From positions 2,456,001 through 2,520,000 of the forward strand of contig NZ_JAJOMX010000001.1 of assembly GCF_024699925.1 (NCBI RefSeq): a stretch of 64,000 nucleotides of DNA, given 5' to 3'. The translations under genes and the position numbers were made by a program. Shown piece after piece: positions 46,328 to 53,857 of the stretch. The notes below the pieces were generated by a model. The model searched no databases and was not told where the DNA came from. It worked only from the letters and a program-made list of their open reading frames with translations. Origin of the DNA: Mesorhizobium sp. J428 (GTDB lineage Bacteria > Pseudomonadota > Alphaproteobacteria > Rhizobiales > Rhizobiaceae). The stretch's first letter is position 1; the number at the start of each line of letters is the position of its first letter.

Positions 46328-46354
46328 TTCGCCGCCACGGGCCGCCGCGTTACA
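46328..46354 (-). promoter_or_regulatory. ECF-type promoter upstream of bufferin operon
   Basis: On the minus strand TGTAAC (46354-46349) is followed after 17 bases by CGAA (46331-46328), about 55 bases from the precursor start. The same two boxes with a 16-base spacer stand before the divergent sigma gene. They resemble the GTAAC/CGAA-type elements reported for SigF in Caulobacter. Confidence 0.6.
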
Positions 46355-46419
46355 CTGCCCGCGAGCACGCTTTCGTGATGCTTGCGTGAGAAGCCCCGTG
46401 ACATTTCCTCCGCGGCCCG

Positions 46420-46446
46420 TGTAACAAATGCCGCCGCCCGACGAAG
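46420..46446 (+). promoter_or_regulatory. ECF-type promoter upstream of the sigma factor gene (autoregulation)
   Basis: TGTAAC (46420-46425), a 16-base spacer, then CGAAG (46442-46446). The likely start site is within about 10 bases of the TTG initiation codon region (46463). The shared boxes in both directions support control of both units by the same sigma factor. Confidence 0.6.
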
Positions 46447-46462
46447 ATGGGATGAGAAGGTC

Positions 46463-46990
46463 TTGACCGAAGCCGACGAAGCGGAACTCGCCCGCATGCT
46501 GCGGGCAGCGCTTTCAGGCGACGAGCAGGCCTATGCCGCATTCTTGGCGCGCGTGGCCGCGCTGGTGCGCGGCGTCACGAGACGCAATGCCGGGAGCGGC
46601 GTCGAAGTCGAGGACATCGTGCAGGAAACGCTGCTGGCCATCCATCTCAAGCGCCACACCTGGCGCCCCGACGCGCCGGTCCGCCCGTGGGTATTCGCCA
46701 TCGCCCGCTACAAGCTGGTCGACAGCTTGCGGCGCCGAGGCCGGCGGGTCGAGGTCGACATCGCCGACTACGCCGAGACGCTGGCCGAACCGGTCGAGAA
46801 CGCAGCCAGCCCGCGCGAAGTCGAGCGGGCGCTTGAGCAGTTGCCGCCCGGCCAGCGCCGGGTCGTTTCGGCGGTCAGCGTCGAGGGCCTGTCGGTCGGC
46901 GAGGCCGCCGCGGCGTTCGGCATGAACGAGACGGCCGTGCGCGTCGCGTTGCATCGCGGGCTCGCCGCCATCGCCAGAGGTCGACGCTAG
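46463..46990 (+). CDS. ECF sigma factor, SigF-like
   Basis: 175 residues from TTG 46463, preceded by AGAAGG. Region 2: FLARVAALVRGVTRR, EDIVQETLLAIHLKRHTW and RPWVFAIARYKLVDSLRRRGRR. Region 4: ALEQLPPGQRRVVSAVSVEGLSVGEAAAAFGMNETAVRVALHR, split across the usual helices. It is followed with no gap by its NrsF-type anti-sigma gene, the SigF/NrsF arrangement. An upstream ATG frame (46382) would place the promoter inside the gene, so the TTG is preferred. In Caulobacter SigF answers chromate, cadmium and copper stress. Confidence 0.88.
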   Translation: MTEADEAELARMLRAALSGDEQAYAAFLARVAALVRGVTRRNAGSGVEVEDIVQETLLAIHLKRHTWRPDAPVRPWVFAIARYKLVDSLRRRGRRVEVDIADYAETLAEPVENAASPREVERALEQLPPGQRRVVSAVSVEGLSVGEAAAAFGMNETAVRVALHRGLAAIARGRR

Positions 46991-47629
46991 ATGGACACGC
47001 AGGACCTCATTCGCGCCCTGTCGCGGGATGCCGCCGCCGGCGGTGCTCGGCTCAGCCGGCGGTTGGCCTTTGGCTTCGCGCTTGCGACCGGCCTCGCCGC
47101 CATCGTCTGGTTCGTCCTGCTTGGCCCGCGTCCGGACATCGCCGAAGCCGCCGCGACGCTGCGCTTCCCGTTCAAGTTCGTTGTGACGTTGGCGCTTGCC
47201 GGCGCGGCGGCCCTTGCCTGGCGCGCCGCCGCCCGGCCGGGAACCCCGCTCGCGCCCGCCGCCGCGCTCCTGCTCGCCGCGCCGGTGCTGCTCGCCGCGG
47301 GCGTGACAGCCGAACTGTTCGCCGTGCCCGAAGGCGCGCGGATGGCGCGGCTGATCGGCACCAACTCGACCGTCTGCCTCACCTTCATTCCGCTGATCGG
47401 CGCCCTGCCTCTGGCCGTGCTGCTCGCGGCCTTGCGCAATGGAGCGCCGACGCGGCCGACGCTTGCCGGGGCGTTCTGCGGGCTGGCGGCGGGAGGTCTC
47501 GCGGCGACGTTCTACGCCGCGCACTGCATCGACGACTCGCCGCTCTTCGTCGCCGTCTGGTACACGATCGCGATCGGCATGCTCACGCTCGCCGGCGCAC
47601 TGGCCGGCCGTCTCGTCCTGCGCTGGTAA
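46991..47629 (+). CDS. nrsF: NrsF-type membrane anti-sigma factor (DUF1109)
   Basis: 212 residues with six membrane helices. Starts MDTQDLIRALSRDAAAGG, directly after the sigma stop. Two family-conserved Cys are visible at Cys129 (GTNSTVCLTFIPLIG) and Cys179 (YAAHCIDDSPLF); a third is Cys163. In Caulobacter the two conserved Cys are needed for NrsF to release SigF under metal stress. The N terminus faces the cytoplasm to hold the sigma factor. A MITE-like element follows three bases after its stop. Confidence 0.9.
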   Translation: MDTQDLIRALSRDAAAGGARLSRRLAFGFALATGLAAIVWFVLLGPRPDIAEAAATLRFPFKFVVTLALAGAAALAWRAAARPGTPLAPAAALLLAAPVLLAAGVTAELFAVPEGARMARLIGTNSTVCLTFIPLIGALPLAVLLAALRNGAPTRPTLAGAFCGLAAGGLAATFYAAHCIDDSPLFVAVWYTIAIGMLTLAGALAGRLVLRW

Positions 47630-47631
47630 TC

Positions 47632-47785
47632 AGAGACTGCTTCGAAATTCGCTCTGGCGAGTCATATGGTGGTGGTTTCGGGGTCGCTTCAGCGACGAGC
47701 GCAGCGGACATTTGGGTCCGTGAGCACCGGAAGCGGAGAAAACGCCATCAGATGGCCGCCAGAGTAGAATTTCCAAGCAGTCTCT
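47632..47785. repeat. MITE-like element with 28-base imperfect inverted ends (nrsF-efp gap)
   Basis: AGAGACTGCTT, then GAAATTC and CTCTGGCG at the left end pair with their complements at the right end, with 3-4 mismatches or offsets. The whole 154 bases fold imperfectly on themselves, with an inner hairpin GTCGCT/AGCGAC. It fills the convergent gap exactly: three bases after the nrsF stop up to the efp stop codon. Confidence 0.7.
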
Positions 47786-48354
47786 CAGTCCTTGGCGCGC
47801 TCGACATAGGAGCCGTCGGCGGTCATCACCACGATGCGGGTGCCCACCTGGATGTGCGGCGGCACGGCAGAGCGCACGCCGTTCGACAGCACGGCCGGCT
47901 TGTAGGACGACGACGCCGTCTGGCCCTTGGTCACCGGCTCGGTCTCCACCACTTCCAGCGTCACGCGCTGCGGCAGTTCGATCGCCACCGCCGAGCCTTC
48001 ATGCACCGACAGCGTCACCTCCATGCCTTCCTGGAGATAGGGCGCATAGTCGCCCACCACGTCGGGATGCACGGCAATCTGCTCGTAGGTCTCCATCTGC
48101 ATGAAGTGGAAGCCCTCGCCGTCCTGGTAGAGGTAGTTGTAGGGCCGGTCCTCGACATGGGCGCGTTCCACCTGCTCGGTGGTGCGGTAGCGTTCCGACA
48201 CCTTCACGCCGTCGGAGATGCGGCGCATGTCCAGCTGCGTCACCGGCGTGCCCTTGCCGGGGTGTATGTTTTCGGCGAAGAGGATCGAATACAGCTTGCC
48301 GTCCTTCTCGACGACATTGCCCTTGCGGAGCGAACTCGCAATCACCTTCACCAT
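47785..48354 (-). CDS. efp: Translation elongation factor P
   Basis: 189 residues, standard EF-P: KOW-like N-terminal barrel with [20 protein letters not shown], the modification loop [10 protein letters not shown] with Lys34, then two OB folds ending [15 protein letters not shown]. Lys34 matches the class that EpmA beta-lysylates. It relieves ribosome stalling at poly-proline. The modifying enzyme gene epmA lies upstream in divergent orientation, separated by a MITE-like element. Confidence 0.96.
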   Translation of the reverse strand: MVKVIASSLRKGNVVEKDGKLYSILFAENIHPGKGTPVTQLDMRRISDGVKVSERYRTTEQVERAHVEDRPYNYLYQDGEGFHFMQMETYEQIAVHPDVVGDYAPYLQEGMEVTLSVHEGSAVAIELPQRVTLEVVETEPVTKGQTASSSYKPAVLSNGVRSAVPPHIQVGTRIVVMTADGSYVERAKD

Positions 48355-48477
48355 GACGAATCCTCAGAATCCCTGTCTCGCGCACCCGCGCGTGCTTTCC
48401 CGCGCTCTAACCTATCTTTCGCCGGCATGCCAGCCGGAGCGGGATTTTTCGCGCCTGCACCCGAACCCTACCCCCTC

Positions 48478-48695
48478 GCGCCGTCATCCTCGGGCTTGTC
48501 CCGAGGATCTACTACCCTTCGCGAATCTACGCCGCGGCCCGGCCGTAGAAAGCCATTGCACCGGTGACGAAAACCGCCGCCGTTGGCAGATCTTCGGGGT
48601 GAGATGGCGGTTCGCCCATCGGGCGAATTGCAGGGTCCGATGGACCTTGCAAAGCCAATCGAACGCCCGAAGGGCCGGCCCGAGGATGACGGCGC
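48478..48695. repeat. MITE-like element with perfect 18-base inverted ends (efp-epmA gap)
   Basis: GCGCCGTCATCCTCGGGC at 48478-48495 matches the exact reverse complement at 48678-48695. The 218-base element has no reading frame of note. It takes up most of the 354-base gap 48355-48708 between the divergent efp and epmA genes. CATCCTCGGGCTTGTCCCGAGGAT near its left end is a further palindrome. Confidence 0.75.
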
Positions 48696-48708
48696 CTGAG
48701 ATGCTGCC

Positions 48709-49750
48709 ATGACTGCCTCCTCCCCTTGGTGGACGCCCCACGTTCACGCTGATCGCCGTCCCCGCCTTCTCGCCCGCAACCGCATCGCCGCCGAGATCCG
48801 CGCCTGGTTCGCGGCGCGCGATTTCGTCGAGGTCGACACCGCCATCCTGCAGGTCTCGCCCGGCAACGAGGCGCATCTGTCCGCCTTCTCCACCGAGGCG
48901 ATCGCGACCGGCGGCGAGCGCGCCCCGCTGCATCTCCACACCTCGCCGGAATTCTCCTGCAAGAAGCTGCTCGCGGCAGGCGAACGCCGCATCTTCTCCT
49001 TCGGAAAAGTCTTCCGCAACCGCGAGCGCGGCGCGCTGCACTCGCCGGAATTCACCATGGTCGAGTGGTATCGCGTCGGCGAGCCCTACGACGTGCTGAT
49101 GGACGACTGCGCCAACTTCCTCGCGCTCGCCGCGACCTGCGCTGGTACCCAAGACCTTCTCCTTCCGCGGCCGCGAGGCCGATCCCTTCGCGCAGCCCGA
49201 GCGCGTCACCGTGGCCCAGGCCTTCGCCCGCCATGCCGGCATCGACCTGATGGCCTCGATCCGCCCCGACGGCTCCACCGACCGCGACATCCTCCACGCC
49301 GCCGTCGCCGCCGGCATCCGCACCGCGCCTGACGACACCTGGGCCGACCTGTTCTCCCGCGTCATGGTCGAAAAGGTCGAGCCCAATCTCGGCATCGGCG
49401 CCGCCACCGTGCTGTGCGAATACCCCACCGCCGAGGCAGCCCTCGCCCGCCCCACCGCGCACGACCCGCGTGTGGCCGAGCGCTTCGAGCTCTACTGCTG
49501 CGGCGTCGAGCTCGCCAACGGCTTCGGCGAACTCACCGACCCCGCCGAGCAACGCCGCCGCTTCGAAGCCGAAATGGACGAAAAGCAGCGCGTCTACGGC
49601 GAGCGCTACCCGATCGACGAGGATTTCCTCTCAGCCCTCGCCATCATGCCCGACGCCTCCGGGGTAGCTCTGGGCTTCGACCGCCTCGTAATGCTGGGAA
49701 CTGGCGCCCGCCACATCGACGACATCGTCTGGACGCCGGTGGCGGGGTAG
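48709..49750 (+). CDS. epmA: EF-P beta-lysyltransferase EpmA (PoxA/GenX/YjeA), one frameshift
   Basis: Corrected length about 346 residues, a class II LysRS paralogue without the anticodon domain. Motif 2 reads FRNRERGALHSPEFTMVEWY and motif 3 GVALGFDRLVML; ELYCCGVELANGFGELTDP is the family core. The frame breaks at CCC 49148-49150: dropping one C joins CAGT to KTFSFRGREADP. EpmA activates (R)-beta-lysine and attaches it to EF-P Lys34. The partner epmB (lysine aminomutase) is not in the window. Both parts are well conserved, so a sequence error is likely. Confidence 0.9.
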
Positions 49751-49756
49751 GGGGCA

Positions 49757-52700
49757 TTATTCTCGGCGCGCACTCGGCGGGTCGCAGACGGAGGTCGCCC
49801 GTGCCGGCCCGAGGTTCAAACGTGCGCGCTCTGTTTCCGAGAGCGGCTGCGGCCCCAGGCGGCAGGCCAGTTCGGCGACAGAGCGGATCCCTGCGGGAAA
49901 CGGCAGCATCCGTATGGTGCCGTCGTAACCGACGATCAGCAGGCGAGCACCGTCGGGAGAAAAGGTGACGGTCTTTGGGAAAAGCCCGGCATCGAGTTCG
50001 AACTTTATCGTTCCGGTCGCGGCGTCCACGACCATCACCGGTTGCGACGCCAGCGCGATCAGTTCGCCGTCGGGACTGAACTCGGCACTTTGCGCCGGAG
50101 GCAGCGTGGCGAACGCCCGTTCAAGCGCGCCCGTGTCGGCATTCCAGATCGAGAGGTTCTCGTATGTGGTCGCGAAATAGCGGCCGTCGGGCGAAAAGGC
50201 CCGATTGTTGAGTGACCCGGCACGCCCGGCAACATTCAGGATTTCCCGCCGCGCCGCAATGTCCCACAGCTTCGTCCTGCCCTCTTGGGCGGTGGTTAGC
50301 AGCTTGGTCTCATCCGGACTGAACCCGATGCCGAGGATCCTCGATGTATGGCCCCAGAATTCCGAGATCAGCTTGCGTGAACGGGTATCCCAGACAAGAA
50401 GACGAAAAGCGTCCAGGCTTGATGTCTGCGTCGGCGCGAAGGCGAAGGCGGCAACGAACTTGCCCGACGGCGAGATGGCGGGAAAATTGATCGAATAGCC
50501 GCCCTTGGCAAGCGAAGCCTCCACCCGGCAGGCTTCCAGATCGATGATGTCGACCTTCCCCATCCTGCCGCTGGTCTCTGTCCAGCCGGGTGTGCCCTGC
50601 TGAAGCGTGACCGCCGTCCGGCCCTGCGCGTCGACGAACGAGGTGGACCCGTCGAGAAAGCCCACGCCGGCGCCCGGTAGGCGGCAGGTCGGCGTGTCCA
50701 TTCCGGGGCCGAGCAGCTCAAGGTCGTTGCCGACCAGCAGGGCTGCGGAGTTGCCGCCCAAGGCGAAGTTCCCGGTCCGCCCGTTCCTGCCAGCCTGATA
50801 GATCCGCGCGTCTTCTGCGTGACGTATCTGGAGGGCGCCGAAGCCACCCGCCCAGGTCAGCACATGCTCGTCCGCCTTGTCGAAGGAGAAAACGCCGGCC
50901 TTCCGGTAAGTGGCCTCTCCGATGGAGGTACCCTCGTCCCGGAGGACGCGCAAAGGCGTGTCGCCGCGGTCAGCCAGATCCCAGACGAAGGTTCTGTCTA
51001 GATTGTCCCTCGCGGCGACAAGGTCGCCTGCGCTGTTGAAGGCGATATCCCAGATCGCCTCGCCGACCGTGAAGCGGCGGATCAGCGCGCCATCGGCGAT
51101 GCTTCGCAGCGCCAGTACGCCATTCGTCCCACCTATGGCCAACCGCTCTGCCTTCGCGTCCATCTGCACGTCGCCGAAGCCCAGCGACGCACCTCCCTCG
51201 CCGGTGAACGTCCGCGTGAGCGAGCCGCTCTCCAGGTTCCACAGACGCGCGGCATGATCCCAGGTCAGCAATCGGTCGGCATCGAGGTAGCGCAGTCCCC
51301 GCACGCCACTCGGTCCTTCGGAATCATCCGGCGGCTCCAGCACAGTAAATGTCTTGCGAGGCTGAGGCGAGCCGACGGGGAAGAGATCCACGGTATATCG
51401 ATGCATGCCCTTGTCGGCGCTCCAGTGCGCCGACGCGACAGCAAGCTCTCCCCCATCCGGACGAAAGGCCAGAGCTTCCGGCATGGCCTGCTGGGGCAAT
51501 GCAAGTGTGGTAAGGTGCCCGGTGGCCGGCTCGAAGGTCCAGACCATCGTCCGGCGCTCGCTTCCGGATTTGAGGTCGGTTGCCAGCCCGGCTATGGCGG
51601 ACCCATCGCCATTGATCTCCACGCGCGCCGACTCTGCGCCGATCGGCCGAGCGAGAAGCTCACCTGTGGCCGCGTTGAAGAGATCGACACCGTGGGACGA
51701 GGAGCTGCGGACCACGAACCGGCCGTCGGCGCTGAAGCGGACCCACCGCTCGCCATCCCACGGCACATAGGGTTCGGCGCTCCGCATCACGACGCGGCGG
51801 CGATCTGAAAGGTCGAGCACGTAGAGGCGGCCCGTCTCGTCATGCGCGGCGATGCGCGTTCTGTCGGATGTGATGGCGAGCGGACGCTCGCTGACGTCAT
51901 CGATTGTGGTGAACCGCGGTGTGGCCGCCACCGCCTTGCGCAATGCCGTCTCCAACGCCGGCTCGACACGAATGTCCTGGCCGTCCGACTGAGCCGGCAC
52001 CCCTTCGAGCGCGACGGCAAGTGCCTTGCGAGGGTATCGTCGCGACAGAAGCTCCTCGGCGCGCGTCGCCAGCATGGACGATGTGCGCCGGGAAATCTCG
52101 GCGTCGAGACTTGCCCGCAGCGCGCACTGGCTGCCGTCCAGGCACTGCTGCGGCTCGCCGCCAAGACTGAGAACCCAAGGCAGCTGGTCACCCTTGGTGG
52201 CTCCGTTCACGCGGTCGCTGATCCTGTCGAGGAATTCGCGCACGGGCAGGCGGAGATCGCCGTCGGTCGCGTTGATGATTTCGCGCGCGAAAGGCGAATG
52301 CGCGCCCGCAGGGCCATCGGAGGCGAGTTTGCCGGCATCGGTCGAAAAGGCGACCAAGGCCCTGGATTGGGGGGCGTCGGCGGTCTCTCCGGCATACCGC
52401 TCGGCCGACCGGTCGGCAGGCGCTTCATCGGCGCTGCCTTCGGCCTCCGTGGCCTCGATGCTGCGGAATCCATAGCCCGTCGAGCGCTTGGCGTCTGCGT
52501 TGCAGTTCGCAAATGGGTTGTCGCGGCACGCATCGAAGATAAAGACCCTGTTGGCGACATGGGCTGTCGCCCGCATCAGCCGGTCGATCGATACGACGCG
52601 CCGCGCTTCCCGGTCCTCGCAGGACACCGTCCCGTCCTTCGGCACCATGACATTGGTGACGGTATCGTTTTGGACCGCTGCCATCCCGTGACCGGCGAAG

Positions 52701-53002
52701 TAGGTGACGACGAACGCTGACTCGCTCGCAGCGGCACCGAATGCCGCGATCTTCCGTTCCAGCCGCCGGTGTGTCGGATTGCGGACGAAGGTGACGTCGA
52801 ATCCGAGCCGTTTCAGGAGATTGCGGACGGCGCGGGCGTCGCGCACCGGATTGTCGAGGTCCTTGAGGTCTTTGTAATTGGAGACGCCGACGACAAGGGC
52901 AAGCCGTTGCGGGGCGGCGGCCTCGCGCGGAAAGGCCGGCAGACAGAGGATCAGCGAAACTCCGAATGCGAGCAGCATCCGTGCAAACGCCAGTTGTGCC
53001 AT
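49757..53002 (-). CDS. Secreted caspase-like (peptidase C14) protein with WD40-type propeller
   Basis: About 1081 residues from ATG 53002 (MAQLAFARMLLAFGVSLILC, a signal peptide); a TTG at 53044 would add 14 residues. Residues 32-270 are a caspase-like domain: LALVVGVSNYKDLKDLDNP, catalytic His105 in TYFAGHGMA and Cys159 in FIFDACRDNPF. From about 370 to the end run WD40-like repeats, for example RTKLWDIAARRE, LSIWNADTGALERAF and AEFSPDGELIALAS. Bacterial caspase-like proteins of this type cleave after Arg/Lys or act in signalling; targets are unknown. Stands alone between epmA (convergent) and a TetR gene. Confidence 0.88.
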   Translation of the reverse strand: MAQLAFARMLLAFGVSLILCLPAFPREAAAPQRLALVVGVSNYKDLKDLDNPVRDARAVRNLLKRLGFDVTFVRNPTHRRLERKIAAFGAAASESAFVVTYFAGHGMAAVQNDTVTNVMVPKDGTVSCEDREARRVVSIDRLMRATAHVANRVFIFDACRDNPFANCNADAKRSTGYGFRSIEATEAEGSADEAPADRSAERYAGETADAPQSRALVAFSTDAGKLASDGPAGAHSPFAREIINATDGDLRLPVREFLDRISDRVNGATKGDQLPWVLSLGGEPQQCLDGSQCALRASLDAEISRRTSSMLATRAEELLSRRYPRKALAVALEGVPAQSDGQDIRVEPALETALRKAVAATPRFTTIDDVSERPLAITSDRTRIAAHDETGRLYVLDLSDRRRVVMRSAEPYVPWDGERWVRFSADGRFVVRSSSSHGVDLFNAATGELLARPIGAESARVEINGDGSAIAGLATDLKSGSERRTMVWTFEPATGHLTTLALPQQAMPEALAFRPDGGELAVASAHWSADKGMHRYTVDLFPVGSPQPRKTFTVLEPPDDSEGPSGVRGLRYLDADRLLTWDHAARLWNLESGSLTRTFTGEGGASLGFGDVQMDAKAERLAIGGTNGVLALRSIADGALIRRFTVGEAIWDIAFNSAGDLVAARDNLDRTFVWDLADRGDTPLRVLRDEGTSIGEATYRKAGVFSFDKADEHVLTWAGGFGALQIRHAEDARIYQAGRNGRTGNFALGGNSAALLVGNDLELLGPGMDTPTCRLPGAGVGFLDGSTSFVDAQGRTAVTLQQGTPGWTETSGRMGKVDIIDLEACRVEASLAKGGYSINFPAISPSGKFVAAFAFAPTQTSSLDAFRLLVWDTRSRKLISEFWGHTSRILGIGFSPDETKLLTTAQEGRTKLWDIAARREILNVAGRAGSLNNRAFSPDGRYFATTYENLSIWNADTGALERAFATLPPAQSAEFSPDGELIALASQPVMVVDAATGTIKFELDAGLFPKTVTFSPDGARLLIVGYDGTIRMLPFPAGIRSVAELACRLGPQPLSETERARLNLGPARATSVCDPPSARRE

Positions 53003-53149
53003 GCGCCGCGATCCGCCTCCTGCCTGGAGCCAGGCTCGCAGCAAACTTCAGCATATTCAAGGCGAGGGTCTGAAGATCCTGGCCGACATGCACTGAACCC
53101 GGCTTCTCGCTCGCCCCGCCGCACCGGTGGTGCAGCTCTGAGGGTCGCC

Positions 53150-53761
53150 TCAGCCGCTGCTCTTGATCATCGTCGTGGCGATGCCCGAGATGCGCCGCGT
53201 CATCGCCTCGGGGTCGCCGTCGATCTCGCCGCGCAGCCAGCGGATCACCAGCCACATGATGCCGCCGGCTTGCACCGCCATCAGATCGTCCCTGGCCGCC
53301 AGCCCCTTGCGCGCCGCGACCTCGAACGCCTCCGGCAGCATGCGCTGCGCCACGAAGGCGACGATCTCCTCGAAGAACGCCACGTTGCCGCCGCCCTCCA
53401 GCACCCGCACGTAGAAGTCGCGGTGCGCGCGCAGGTGCGCGAGCACCGGCAGCGTGTGCCGCTCGATCTGCCCCCGCATCTCCTCCGTCGCCATCCCGGC
53501 TCGCGCCGCCGCAGGCTGCGGGATCGGAAACGCATCGGCCAGCCGCGCCAGCCCCGCCCGTCGCGCCGCATCCGGCAGGTCGGCGAAGTGCTGGTAGAAG
53601 GTCGGCCGCGTTACCCCGGCCGCCTCGACGATCCGCGTGATCGACAGGTCCTGCAGCGGCTCGCGGTCGAGCAGTTCCGACACCGCGTCCAGCAGCGCCT
53701 TCAGGCTGCGCTGGAAGCGGGGGTCCTCCGCCTTCGGTCTCGCCGACTGCACGATCGCCAC
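53150..53761 (-). CDS. TetR-family regulator of the P450 gene
   Basis: 203 residues: KALLDAVSELLDREPLQDLS, then the helix-turn-helix SITRIVEAAGVTRPTFYQHF. The C-terminal domain has HTLPVLAHLRAHRDFYVRVL, the TetR_C type found with fatty-acid or P450 repressors. Divergent from the CYP102-like gene with 96 bases between starts. A TTAC-N4-GTAA site lies there. By analogy with BM3R1 it probably represses the P450 until a fatty acid binds. Confidence 0.88.
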   Translation of the reverse strand: MAIVQSARPKAEDPRFQRSLKALLDAVSELLDREPLQDLSITRIVEAAGVTRPTFYQHFADLPDAARRAGLARLADAFPIPQPAAARAGMATEEMRGQIERHTLPVLAHLRAHRDFYVRVLEGGGNVAFFEEIVAFVAQRMLPEAFEVAARKGLAARDDLMAVQAGGIMWLVIRWLRGEIDGDPEAMTRRISGIATTMIKSSG

Positions 53762-53788
53762 TTTACAAGCCCGCCTTTCGCATCTATT

Positions 53789-53800
53789 TTACGTTTGTAA
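53789..53800. promoter_or_regulatory. Operator-like dyad TTAC-N4-GTAA
   Basis: TTAC and GTAA flank GTTT, extended by AT-rich flanks, within the 96-base gap between tetR and the P450 gene. It is the only clear dyad there and sits about where a promoter for either gene would be. Confidence 0.5.
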
Positions 53801-53857
53801 TTTAGTCTGCTGCGCTTGTCCGGTCAAGCGCCTGCCTCTGTCCGAAGGTGCACAACC

